DNA of 64,000 bases, taken from positions 45,828 through 109,827 of the forward strand of contig JASAMV010001957.1 of assembly GCA_030248065.1 (NCBI GenBank), written 5' to 3'. This document shows, one piece after another, positions 23,001 through 44,856 of the stretch. Position numbers and translations under genes: made by a program. A model generated the notes under the pieces. The model saw only the letters and a list, made by a program, of their open reading frames with translations. It made no database searches and was not told where the DNA came from. The number at the start of each line of letters is the position of its first letter. The first letter of the stretch is position 1. Origin of the DNA: Rhynchonema sp. JSB1_4. Its lineage: Eukaryota > Nematoda > Chromadorea > Monhysterida > Xyalidae.

Positions 23001-23752
23001 GTGCTAAACCAACGTTTGCATTTTCCGTCTGCACCCTTGCTTCCTGGGCACACACAGTCACCGTCAGCAGAGCAAATCTCTTCCGGCGAACACTTGCTTT
23101 GCTGCATCTGTTGTTTCTTGCATGGTTTGTCTGAAAATCAATGAAATCTTGTTCTTCGTTGCTGACACTGGTGTTGCCTTGATGAACAGTGAACAATAGC
23201 TGCAACATCAGCTGAGATTTTTGGGGGCCGATATTTGTGGCCTGAGCTTCATATTTAGGTTTGTCATGGGCTGCCTGGGCCTATACATTAGTTACATATA
23301 CCCAATGTAAGGCCAAAATCAGCGAGGGTCTGAAGTTTTGAACATATGCACACCAAGCTGACCTAAATTCTAATTTAAACTTAACCATAATACCAAATGC
23401 TGTTCCACACTATCCTGGGCTTTATCACAGCGGTTGAACGTGACAAGTTGCAAAAAATAATTGCTTAATCCTTTTAGCGTGTTTGTTGAGACGAGCAAAC
23501 CACCTGCGCTTCAGAAATAGAACCAAGTGAAAACCTTGTGAATACAAACTTACAACAATAGAAGCCGTTTCCTTCATATCCAGGGTTGCAGAAACATCTG
23601 AAGCCAATGGCCGTCAAAGGGTCGTCGACCAGTTTAGCATTTGGACTACACTTTTTGGCGCATTGAGTGCCGGGGTTGGCACCCGACGCGGCTGTGACAA
23701 ACACCAATGCAGTCACCAGGAACAAATAGTCGTCGTTTTGAGGCCTCTTCAT
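9673..23752 (-). CDS. Gene 1: secreted EGF-CCP-C-type-lectin modular protein (29 exons placed)
   Basis: Predicted secreted adhesion or recognition protein of about 1220 residues: signal peptide, seven EGF-like/Cys-rich modules, eleven CCP modules, one C-terminal CTLD. Exons in coding order: 23554-23752, 23014-23130, 22496-22672, 20526-20708, 19787-19954, 19346-19495, 18872-19024, 18682-18798, 18237-18332, 17908-18026, 17731-17815, 17517-17626, 17166-17238, 16523-16708, 15660-15760, 14786-14891, 14335-14523, 14173-14252, 13986-14091, 13839-13897, 13606-13726, (one missing), 12614-12710, 12095-12289, 11660-11745, 11494-11587, 10872-11015, 10379-10504, 9673-9809. Reading phase is continuous except between 13606 and 12710, where gene 2 has a 92-bp exon. 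The start ATG is at 23752 and the TGA at 9673. No transmembrane segment follows the CTLD. Ligand unknown. Either one exon is missed or the gene is damaged. Confidence 0.8.
11191..11415. mobile_element. MITE with ends CGCTGCCGCACAGTAAAATACGCCCC
   Basis: Inverted terminal repeats face each other at about 11191-11216 and 11380-11405. A second copy lies at 40442-40637. It sits in the intron between gene 1 exons 11494 and 11015. Confidence 0.65.
11494..11745 (-). CDS. Gene 1 CCP module 11 (exons 11660-11745, 11494-11587)
   Basis: Two-exon sushi module: CDMSKVYVNNGRLPVC then IDCDHGYVPDRNKGKMIC. Exon lengths of 86 and 94 bp equal those of the gene 2 counterpart (27052-27137, 26807-26900). Confidence 0.8.
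12095..12289 (-). CDS. Gene 1 CCP module 10 (single exon)
   Basis: One complete sushi module in one exon, from GCEIINLPHATMTPST to IKCVPG, with four cysteines in the CCP spacing. Counterpart of gene 2 exon 27479-27676. Acceptor GCGCAG, donor GTAAGT. Confidence 0.8.
12614..12710 (-). CDS. Gene 1 CCP module 9, second half only
   Basis: Encodes VVCDPGYILVGNAYIHC ... PPRCEPG, matching gene 2 exon 27759-27855 in length (97 bp) and phase. The partner exon carrying the first CCP cysteine is not visible; the best remnant is around 12815-12894 but it lacks the cysteine and the right frame. Confidence 0.7.
13318..13440. repeat. Partial MITE with CCGGAAATA/TTCCGG palindromes
   Basis: Shares 'cggaaatacttccggaaaacgcaagaatttacat' type words with fuller copies at 20163-20352 and 43750-43930. 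Intronic in gene 1. Confidence 0.5.
13606..13897 (-). CDS. Gene 1 CCP module 8 (exons 13839-13897, 13606-13726)
   Basis: Short first exon CHCAVSNGIASPTKIHVGQ and second exon MCRIQCVKGYALEGPS... SCRG. Both are clearly paralogous to gene 2 exons 28520-28575 and 28141-28258 (shared CAG-N-L-x-PVDG motif). Confidence 0.8.
13986..14252 (-). CDS. Gene 1 CCP module 7 (exons 14173-14252, 13986-14091)
   Basis: CPIPSIPNGHAVPSG then VKIVCNDGFELINGG ... PPQCVG. The IPNG and C-x-DG(F/Y) motifs are typical of sushi modules. The second acceptor (ACTTAAG) is weak in pyrimidines, so the exact start may shift by a few bases. Confidence 0.75.
14335..14523 (-). CDS. Gene 1 CCP module 6 (single exon)
   Basis: ACELFRVSNGEAVASKV ... 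PPGCQK in one 189-bp exon. Counterpart of gene 2 30177-30362. Four cysteines in CCP spacing. Confidence 0.8.
14786..15760 (-). CDS. Gene 1 CCP module 5 (exons 15660-15760, 14786-14891)
   Basis: VCVNDLVVQNGKVQYQ then KYHMEGTTTGGKYVCNDGKW. First exon is 101 bp, identical in length to gene 2 31320-31420. The intron is about 770 bp. A fold-back MITE fragment begins 21 bp 3' of the first exon's donor. Confidence 0.8.
15244..15638. mobile_element. Truncated fold-back MITE, family B (one end TTGCCCAACCCTG)
   Basis: Matches the complete copies at 21247, 47477 and 60504 over the interior and one terminus, but lacks the other 'CAGGGTTGGGCAAAAA' end. Lies in the intron of gene 1 CCP module 5. Confidence 0.65.
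15952..16380. mobile_element. Element inverted relative to 1-424, starts CAGTGG
   Basis: Reverse-complement match to the window's first 424 bases across about 400 bp. Intronic in gene 1 between exons 16523 and 15760. Confidence 0.55.
16523..16708 (-). CDS. Gene 1 CCP module 4 (single exon)
   Basis: CPADLRADGQGSINYEG ... LGECKN, one exon of 186 bp. Counterpart of gene 2 31714-31908. Acceptor ATACAG, donor GTCGGT. Confidence 0.75.
16776..16880. repeat. GGCCCGG-type palindromic repeat, family K
   Basis: Words 'caggcccg', 'ggcccagcatatttgaccca' and 'ccgggcctgaatcggccgggcc'. Other copies at 28296-28420, 33150-33320 and 58592-58757. Three of the four are intronic. Confidence 0.65.
17166..17626 (-). 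CDS. Gene 1 CCP module 3 (exons 17517-17626, 17166-17238)
   Basis: CKPNINVPNGNINYPSG then GSQCMECTVQGWKW. The first exon is 110 bp, as in gene 2 (32828-32937 and 32496-32605) and gene 3 (54421-54530). The second exon is too short for ordinary ORF listing; it is supported by acceptor GTTCAG, phase and the C-x2-C...W pattern. Confidence 0.75.
17731..18026 (-). CDS. Gene 1 CCP module 2 (exons 17908-18026, 17731-17815)
   Basis: VCPPLPIPNGNVAYTEQ then GGNKCVCGPNKQWKC. Donor GTACGT after the second exon; phases agree with neighbours. Corresponds to gene 2 33347-33459 plus 33014-33077. Confidence 0.8.
18237..18798 (-). CDS. Gene 1 CCP module 1 (exons 18682-18798, 18237-18332)
   Basis: SCDPFTIPNGHVTITGP ... 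VVACNKG then GYVPDPGMSICIEHP ... LRCVPG. First exon is 117 bp in both genes 1 and 2. The intron holds an inverted repeat at about 18385-18585. Confidence 0.8.
18872..19024 (-). CDS. Gene 1 EGF module 7, calcium-binding type
   Basis: DLNECGKSNNPCAKIN ... GWRGKPGTG. The leading D-L-N-E-C is the calcium-binding EGF signature. An extension GNNDTECEG links it to the CCP region and is shared with gene 2 (NNDTRCE) and gene 3 (RNDTVECVG). Confidence 0.8.
19247..19279 (+). ncRNA. Hammerhead-ribozyme-like core
   Basis: CTGAGGA, a stem pairing GTGC with GCAC around a 9-nt loop, then GAAAC, as in the CUGANGA / stem II / GAAA core. Stem III and the cleavage site are not clear, so this may be a decayed relic, perhaps from a Penelope-like element. 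Located in gene 1's intron, antisense to the gene. Confidence 0.3.
19346..19495 (-). CDS. Gene 1 EGF-like module 6
   Basis: YCKECRITCARESSCSEL ... CKPGHYGHALERRCQ, with six or more cysteines. The CRITCA...SSC motif is shared with gene 2 exon 36046-36198 and with the second half of gene 3 exon 55510-55764. Confidence 0.8.
19564..19780. mobile_element. MITE, ends TATAGTCCGTCCATCAGCTCATGGCAC (family G)
   Basis: Inverted ends at 19564-19593 and about 19749-19778, non-coding interior containing 'ctttcttttctttggaac'. Other copies: 34117-34345, 50385-50615, and a diverged one at 59789-60152. It begins about six bases downstream of a gene 1 splice donor. Confidence 0.7.
19787..19954 (-). CDS. Gene 1 Cys-rich module 5
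   Basis: FKDCGPYEVQVQKSRACASE then TQCYVDEQTGKEGCHC. Homologous to gene 2 37828-37965 and to gene 3 56215-56286 plus the start of 55510-55764. The donor GTTCGA is weak and lies next to a MITE. Confidence 0.75.
20163..20352. mobile_element. MITE with TCCGGAAA palindromes (family I)
   Basis: Full-length copy: starts in 'ggacgggcttagtttgaatccgg', ends 'ggatttaacctagggtaagttcgcc'. Near-identical architecture to 43750-43930. Intronic in gene 1. Confidence 0.65.
20526..20708 (-). CDS. Gene 1 EGF module 4
   Basis: GTKKSLAGNVIKTFAINHC then LFKPCSPHGFR and IGYYCRCNEGYHGDGFTCC. The G-Y-H-G-D-G-F-x-C-C ending is shared with gene 2 (38241-38441) and resembles gene 3 (56428-56606). Confidence 0.8.
21167..21825. 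mobile_element. MITE family F, split by a family B insertion
   Basis: Outer ends are 'ctacgccaacgcgagctcgatttcggagg' and 'cctccgaaatcgggctcgtgttggcgtag'. The element's two halves are interrupted at 21247-21714. Simple (uninterrupted) copies occur at 22072-22238, 26466-26654, 30809-30990 and 57643-57815. Confidence 0.75.
21247..21714. mobile_element. hAT-like fold-back MITE, family B, 8-bp duplication GCCCCACA
   Basis: Ends CAGGGTTGGGCAAAAAA and TTTTTTTGCCCAACCCTG. The 8-mer GCCCCACA occurs exactly on both sides (21239-21246, 21715-21722). Interior is A/T-rich and non-coding. Confidence 0.85.
21895..22045. repeat. Inverted repeat, 'tagagttggggcgctaatttcgaccagc' type
   Basis: Facing arms 'atagagttggggcgctaatttcgacc' and 'cgaaatagtgctctaactctatcac'. 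Related fragments at about 11915-12000, 13085-13145 and 43165-43200. Confidence 0.5.
22072..22238. mobile_element. MITE family F copy
   Basis: Contains 'gctcgatttcgcagctggcagaatagtgaaacattctgacg' words and the end 'cgaaatcgtgctcgtgttggtgtag'. Immediately followed by a family D element at 22244. Confidence 0.6.
22244..22470. mobile_element. MITE family D, ends GGGTGATATTTTCGAAACGG
   Basis: Nearly palindromic element built of 'gtgtaaaggtc', 'agctcggtgtaaac' and 'gaaacatt' words with its reverse complement. Other copies: 26219-26451, 36960-37430, 37518-37730, 45575-45773, 45968-46168. It ends about 25 bases beyond a gene 1 splice donor. Confidence 0.7.
22496..22672 (-). CDS. Gene 1 EGF module 3 with charged tail
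   Basis: TTDVCAACEHKCDVNADC then YKCRCKEGYVGNGLEC, followed by a charged linker KDTQDALLKERQVQPK. Same length (177 bp) as gene 2 38741-38917. Confidence 0.8.
23014..23130 (-). CDS. Gene 1 Cys-rich module 2
   Basis: KPCKKQQMQQSKCSPEE then CSADGDCVCPGSKGADGKC. Six cysteines; matches gene 2 39177-39302 and gene 3 57248-57394. Acceptor TTTTCAG. Confidence 0.75.
23554..23752 (-). CDS. Gene 1 first exon: signal peptide plus EGF module 1
   Basis: The start MKRPQNDDYLFLVTALVF leads into a hydrophobic core and an AASGA cleavage region, then QCAKKCSPNAKL and GFRCFCNPGYEGNGFYCC. An in-frame upstream ATG exists but this one gives a standard signal peptide. Donor GTAAGT. Confidence 0.8.
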
Positions 23753-25186
23753 GATTCGCGGGGGCCTGCTGCCTATTTCGTTCGATACTCTGTGAACAAC
23801 TCTGATGAAGATGTTTTTAAAATGAGCTTTAAGACCGACTTGTTTGGTATTATACGTATTTTCAGTGGCTTTGTGCAACAATGGGCCGCGTTTGGGAGAG
23901 CGGCCTGCGTGCTTACAAAGGACACCCTTGTTACATGCGGATGGGACAATAAGAAGTAAAGTCTAAATTTAAGATCCGTAAACGCGTGTGTCTGCCGTCA
24001 GTTCTTGTCCATGTACATATATATCGCAAAGCGCAAACTTCCAAACCGGGGACGGGGCAATTGAGCAGAGCCTTTTTCAGCAAGGCCACATTGATTGAGC
24101 AAAAAAGAGCAGAACCTAAACACGAACAAGGCCTAAGCCTATGTGTAAGTCAAATCCCAAGACTAAGCCTGGTAACTAAATAAGAGCAACTATAAACCAA
24201 AGGAATAAAATTTCTCTTGACCCTGCTCTGTTTGCTTGCCCAAAGTGGTCTTTGCTCAAACTAGTTGCGCTCAATTGCCCGGCCATCTCCAAATCTGGTT
24301 TTGTAGTTATTCTGACAAGAATGGGACCTTGAATGGCGCATGAATGCCGCAATGAGCGGTATTTCGTTGGAAATTCTGACTTATTGTTGTTGTTACCGTT
24401 CATCCGTCCCATCCGCTATGGTACATGAATGATTACTTCGAAACGAATATGTTTCTTGTAGCATATCGAACCATGTGGTGCACGCAAAAGCTTGAGTTTG
24501 TATATTCTTGCTAGATTTCGTATACGCCGATCGGCCGATTCTCATCCTTTTCTACCCACATTCCCCCATTTTCCCACGCGTACTGTTTTCAATAAAGGTG
24601 CTGCTCACAACAATACATCTTGACGGCGTTATGCTATGAGCCATTGTGCATAAGCATATTCAAACAACTTCAGAGATCCTGGAGTTTTGTCGGCTCTCCA
24701 CCACATATACCACACCACCAACTTGCATCTGTGTGCGTGCCCACTTCTTCCTTCTTGTGCGCAAAATAAATTTATTCAGATTTTTCTGTTACTTTGGTTA
24801 GAAACGTAGCAACAAACCAACAACTCTTGCGTGGTACGCCATTGGGCACATGGTTTTGTTACACATCTTCGACATCATATACAGTAGTTCCATTTTTCCA
24901 GTCAGGTGTACGTCCAACTGTATACACCTGGTGATCTTTCACATGGATATTGGTACAAATGTACAAATCGTCAAACATGGTTGCACGATGATGCAGCAAG
25001 TTTATTCCAGGGGTCCGAGGAGCGCACGCAGGAATCATATTTCACAAAAAAATCTAATAAAACGGTGGCGCCAATACCAGCGAACACAAAAGAAATCATA
25101 CGCCCGTTTGCAGACAGCTGCTGTCTGTCAGTCACTTTCTTTGGACAGGGTACAGTAAAAGTACACTCAACAAACAGGGCCCATGA
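23753..25186. other. Intergenic region between gene 2 stop and gene 1 start
   Basis: About 1.4 kb. It should contain the gene 1 promoter and gene 2's 3' untranslated region. No clear core promoter motif was found. Contains a weak inverted repeat of 'ttgagcaaa/tttgctcaa' words near 24060-24270. Confidence 0.5.
25001..25006 (-). terminator. Candidate poly(A) signal of gene 2
   Basis: AATAAA on the minus strand, about 180 bases after the gene 2 TAG. Position is plausible for a 3' end signal; no further support. Confidence 0.4.
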
Positions 25187-40201
<15,015 letters not shown>

Positions 40202-40441
40202 CCCAAAAAATAAAAAAGTGAAAACCAGCTGAAAGTTTATCGATGCAATTTATTACTGCATCAGAACTTTACAAAACTACATTGACGGCTGACGCGAAAT
40301 GACTGTGCAACGAGATGTGTTCAATCCTGCGTTTCAGAGAAGTTCCAAATGGGTAAATCTTATGCTGCCGCACGGTGCAGAACAATAAGCCCACGCGCTT
40401 CGCACTGGGAATATCGGTTCGCACATTAAAGTATAGTAAAT

Positions 40442-40637
40442 TTCCAAGTTCGCTGCCGCACAGTAAAGTACGCCCCGGTTCTAAACGCGAAAATCAACTT
40501 CTGAAACATTCGGACACGCAGCCAGCCAGGCAGCTGCGCGATATGTTTCAGGGCCGCGTATACAGTAGTTAGCGTTCGGATTTATAACTTGACATTAACT
40601 ATGGGGCGTATTTTACTGTGCGGCAGCGAATTTGGAA
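40442..40637. mobile_element. MITE with ends CGCTGCCGCACAGTAAA(G/A)TACGCCCC
   Basis: Second copy of the element at 11191-11415; the interior also shares 'gaaacatt' and 'cagccagccaggcag' words. About 240 bp upstream of gene 2's start. Confidence 0.65.
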
Positions 40638-40644
40638 ATTTACT

Positions 40645-41035
40645 ATAAGGCTGCGGTTATACTCGTTCCGCGTAACTGAAGGAACAAGTGGAGTTACGAT
40701 CATTTCCGTTGATAGTCTTGTGTTTGTCTGACTAATCATCAGCAGTGCATAGCAGCAAGTAACAACGTGTCCGTCTACGAAGTGTTTCGGATTGAACATG
40801 TGTGGCTGAAGCACAACGATTGTTCCTCCACTTTCTTTGTACTGAGGTCGGCGGAGGAATCCGCGATTTAGTGCCACCGTTTGCATTGCACAAAATTGGT
40901 TGCATGAGCGCCTAGTGTGAGACAAGGCCGTCTACGCTGTGGGTCCTCTTTGAGCCATGCTCTTGTCAGTTGCCCGTGGCCATCGTTCCTCCACCCATTC
41001 ATCCAGTTCCGCGGAATAAGTATAACCGCATCTTA
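40645..41035. mobile_element. Inverted-repeat element, ends TAAGGCTGCGGTTATACTCGTTCCGCG
   Basis: The right end, CGCGGAATAAGTATAACCGCATCTTA, is the imperfect complement of the left. Non-coding interior. Possible TA duplication. Confidence 0.6.
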
Positions 41036-41321
41036 ATAGGTTAAAAAGCGAATTACATACAAGATGACCATGGCACAACAACAATTGTATGCCCATGTCA
41101 TGTGCGTACAGCCAAGCCTCATCAAATCAAAGTCACGCATGCGCCAAGCGGAATTTCAATCAGCGTGCTATTGATCACTAATTCTTATTGTGGTTATTAT
41201 AGCTTTCGCTAGTATCATATTATGTTTGCATCGATTTATTCTCGCGTCGAGCAAAAGAATACAAAGTTTTTATGTCATTTTTGGGTTCAACAACCACAGA
41301 GAAAAACGAAAATCAACTGAC

Positions 41322-41504
41322 CGATGGTCCTGCAACCTTGGGGAGTCTTGTCATAAGTGTTGTTGCCGATGCAGCACACTTTCATGCTTTTCGCACCATT
41401 CTTTAAAATGTGGCCGCCAACGCATTTGTAGGTGAAACATTGCGACTTGTGCAATTCCGGAAACGGGCTCGGCTCTATGTGTACGAGCTCCGGGGGCGCG
41501 CAGG
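41322..41504 (-). pseudogene. Orphan CCP exon between genes 3 and 2
   Basis: Encodes a whole sushi module (CAPPELVHIEPSPFPEL ... KVCCIGNNTYDK ... GCRT), clearly paralogous to gene 3 exon 48102-48281 (shared FTY-x-C and MKVCC motifs). Acceptor TTGCAG and donor GTCAGT are intact and the exon is phase 1-1. It lies after gene 3's stop and before gene 2's start, so it belongs to neither model. An in-frame ATG upstream (MLCIASTIIFEV) could read as a signal peptide, making a tiny separate gene possible. Confidence 0.6.
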
Positions 41505-42774
41505 CTGCAACCTCAAAGATTATTGTGCTCGCTATGCATAACAAGCTGACGCCCTTTGATGGTTCAGCTTTTCTGAACTAGTGGTGGTAACTTTCACCCA
41601 TTTACCGCAGAAAGTTCAATTTGGGCCCCCTGGGGGCCTCGTTGGGGTATTTGTCTGTTTTGAGAATTGGCATTTTTATTCGGAAAGCTAAGAATAGAAT
41701 TTAGATCAAGTTTAGCACGCCGCAGAAGGACGGAAAACAATTTGTCCCAAATATTTACCAAAACCAACCTGCTTTGGCGTCCGAGACAGCGGTCACACAA
41801 AAAATATGATAAGAAAAAGTTGCTAATTGAAGCCAGTTGAGAATGTGCATCACACAAAAGGTCATTTGTATGTTTGAATGGAAGTTTGACAGGTCTGCGA
41901 AGATGACCCCAAAAACAAGATAGACTAAAACAAAATAGTGGTTGTTTCAGCACTTGCAATGTCTGTACGTTTTCTGGGTGTGCAGATAAACTACACATAG
42001 GTGTTGAAATCAGCAGATCTCGGTGCACAGGCCAAAGCAAGAATACTGGTTAACCCGTCAAAAATGGCCTTTCTAATGCGAAATGAAGATTGACAGTGGG
42101 CACGAATGCACTAAAACTGAAATTAATTCTATGTTAATCGAGTGCTGTTGTGGCTGTTAGCCATGCACTCAAGCTGAATTCTTTTCTTCTTTTACATGTT
42201 TGAACGTGCGCGGATGCGGAGAGAAGGATGTTTCTGTGCAGTTTCAGTTGCTTGCTGATGCGTTACCCATGTATGTAGCTCTTTTTAGAAGTGCATTTGA
42301 ACTTCAGATTGTGAAGTGTCGAGACGGACAATAAACCGTTGTGCTGTAATTAAGCTGGGCTTGCATACTCAAAGAGGCACGCTGCTGTGCCTCTTCTGCC
42401 ACTGGTGTCGATTAGTGACCGGCGCTGATACCTCCAGCTGGAACGCCATGCGCACGCACAAAATATAATGTAAAAGAACGCTCCACCACATTACAATTAC
42501 AAAGTGGTAACATTTGTGTTTTATGTCAATTGTACTGTACAGCAATATGCTCAATTGCCACACAAGTGCGATATCATTGAATCACATAGTATGAATATAA
42601 TGCTCTATGATGCACAGAAAAGCATGCAACCAGTATATATCTTATCTTAATGTAACACACACACGTATGTCCGTCATATATTCCCCAAAAAAACCGTGCG
42701 CGATGAACAGTTCACATTAACCGAATAACCGACGAATTTTCACAAAATGTTCGTTTTAAATTTAAACCTCCTCT
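41505..42774. other. Intergenic region downstream of gene 3
   Basis: Contains gene 3's 3' untranslated region. No gene, RNA or clear repeat recognised. Confidence 0.4.
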
Positions 42775-44856
42775 TCACAAACATTCGGGAAACAGATGGT
42801 CGTTGTCGCATCGCACCACGCACAGCGGCAACGCCGGCATGCTGGGGTTGGTGGTGGCCCGCAGCGCGCCCACATCCAGATCCAGGTACGCGTGCGTGCC
42901 CGGCGGTCCCGTCACTGCCCTGTGCGTGTGGTCGGTGGGATGGTCGACCGGGGTCGGGGCGACGTTCAGCGAACCGAACTGAAACCAACAAGCACATCAC
43001 TGCTGTTTCCATTTTTATCATTTTTACTTGTCAAAAATAGAAGGCAATGACTTTACGCGGCATCGATCAGCTCATTTTCATTTCGAACATGCATGCGTGT
43101 AATGGAGTGTTTGGAGCACCAACTTTGGCCACGTATCTTCACATAATCAAAAATACCTTGCACTGATCAAAATCTTAATGCTCCAACTATATCATCAAAA
43201 TTTCATGCATGTCAACGTCAACTTGCAAAAATATTGCCTGGTATGGTCTTTCATTTTATTCTCGGTCCAAACAAAGTGTATACAGCAAATTTTTTATCCC
43301 CCCACCGGCCCCCCGAAAAACACGCGTGTTTCGCGCCGCTTTGTCGCCCCGTGGGTTATCCCCCACGGGGGGGCGCCTGTTTTCAAGGCGTTGAAACATT
43401 TTCTGTATACCGCCTCTGGACTGTTATAAAACGGAAAGACCATATTATACACAACCGACCGCGGGTTTCGAGTCAAAGTTGAAGCTGTACGTTTCCAGAT
43501 CCCCAGCAGCGTTGGTCGCAACATCACCGAAACTGGTCGGCGCGACCACTTGTCCATTCGTGGGCGCCGGTTTGACGATTTGTGGCATCAGCTTCAAGTG
43601 ATGCGCTGTGTGGTGCGGTGCGGGCGCGTGCCGTTTCTTGCGACCGTGTTGTTGTGGCGCGGGCGCTGCAAGAAACGCACGCACAATAGACACAGGTGGG
43701 TTCAGAATCAAGATTTGAATTGAAGTGTGTGGGATTATGGAAGTTTTAGGGCGGGCTTAGGTTGAATCCGGAAACCGGAATCCGGAATTATTTCCGGAAA
43801 ACGCATTATTTTTGCATGTAAATTCTGGCGTTTTCCGGAAATATTTCCGGAACCTAGAAATGTTTTGCATTTTTGCATGCAAATTATTTCCGGATTCTGG
43901 ATTCCGGATTTAACTGAAGTTCGCCCTTACTGCAAAGGCCAAATTTTGTTGTTTTTGCGATTGCGTGTATAGTTGAAGCACTCATTTAAGACCAGCGTAA
44001 AAGTTGTTCATTTACACCGAAAGAATGAGTTTTACAAAATCTACATAAAACTTAGTCCACATAAAATCTGCTACTGTTTTTGTGTGCGCTAATTTTGGTC
44101 CAACAACGCATTACTCAAACAAAGTATTTTTCATAGCCAAAAAGCAACATTTTACCAGGATGGAAGAGGTTGTAGGATATCTGCGTGCCATCAGAGTTCT
44201 GCCATCCAGCACCGTGCGTGTTTGTGATTCCCGTCCAGAAGTTCTTTTTCCAGGAGTTTGCGTCGGACGTTTTGTATTCGGCGCGGTAGTGAGCTGCAAT
44301 TATATTTTGCATGCAGCCACAAAATTTGCATGTTAAACTGATCGCTCTCTTGAACACGAACCTAATGCGAAAACGTGTGTTAGTAAAAGGTATGTGATTC
44401 CCATCTGAGCGATACTAGATAAAAAATGTTTTTGAAGAAGCTGAGCGTTTGAAACATACATAGTGCTCAGGTGTGTTCTCATGTGAGCCTGGTTTCCGAC
44501 CCTGGGAATAAATGAGCTTCGTCAACTAAAAGCGTGAATGGTGGCCGAAAAGGAGTAACAAATGCCGAAAAAACGCCGAAAACAGAAATGCGGAAAACAA
44601 AAACGCGAAAACACTCTTCTTGTATCATTATTTTACTGAGGACCACGTCCAATTTTATGCCGTGGCACCTATTCCTTTTCTTGTTTCTGCGACACGTTGT
44701 ACCAACCGACAATCGCATAGAACTCCCGCTCTCCGGCAATTGTGAGCAGCGTAGCGCTGATACCCAGCCCTTCGCAGAACTGGACCGCTTGCGCATGGGT
44801 CATCGGAGTCGGACCGACCAGATAGCATTTGCCTTTGACGATGTTCTTGTCCAATG
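42775..44856 (-). CDS. Gene 3 CTLD with inserted Pro/His-rich linker, ending at TGA
   Basis: Exons 44707-44856, 44156-44293, 43460-43665, 42775-42978. CTLD strands: KGKCYLVGPTPMTHAQAVQFC, NFWTGITNTHGAGW, YNLFHPG. A 206-bp exon then adds a linker APAPQQHGRKKRHAPAPHH, absent from genes 1 and 2, before the closing LPLCVVRCDNDHLFPEC. GRKKR is a potential furin-type site within the linker. No EPN/QPD or WND. Confidence 0.8.

Noticed and set aside
40926..41321. Alternative first exon for gene 2 further upstream, including the orphan CCP ATG
   Set aside because: The signal-peptide exon at 40126-40201 joins in phase to 39641 and gives a complete protein, so no upstream exon is needed.
42747..43050. 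Plus-strand ORFs of 84-97 codons
   Set aside because: Shadow frames opposite the GC-rich last exon of gene 3 (42775-42978).
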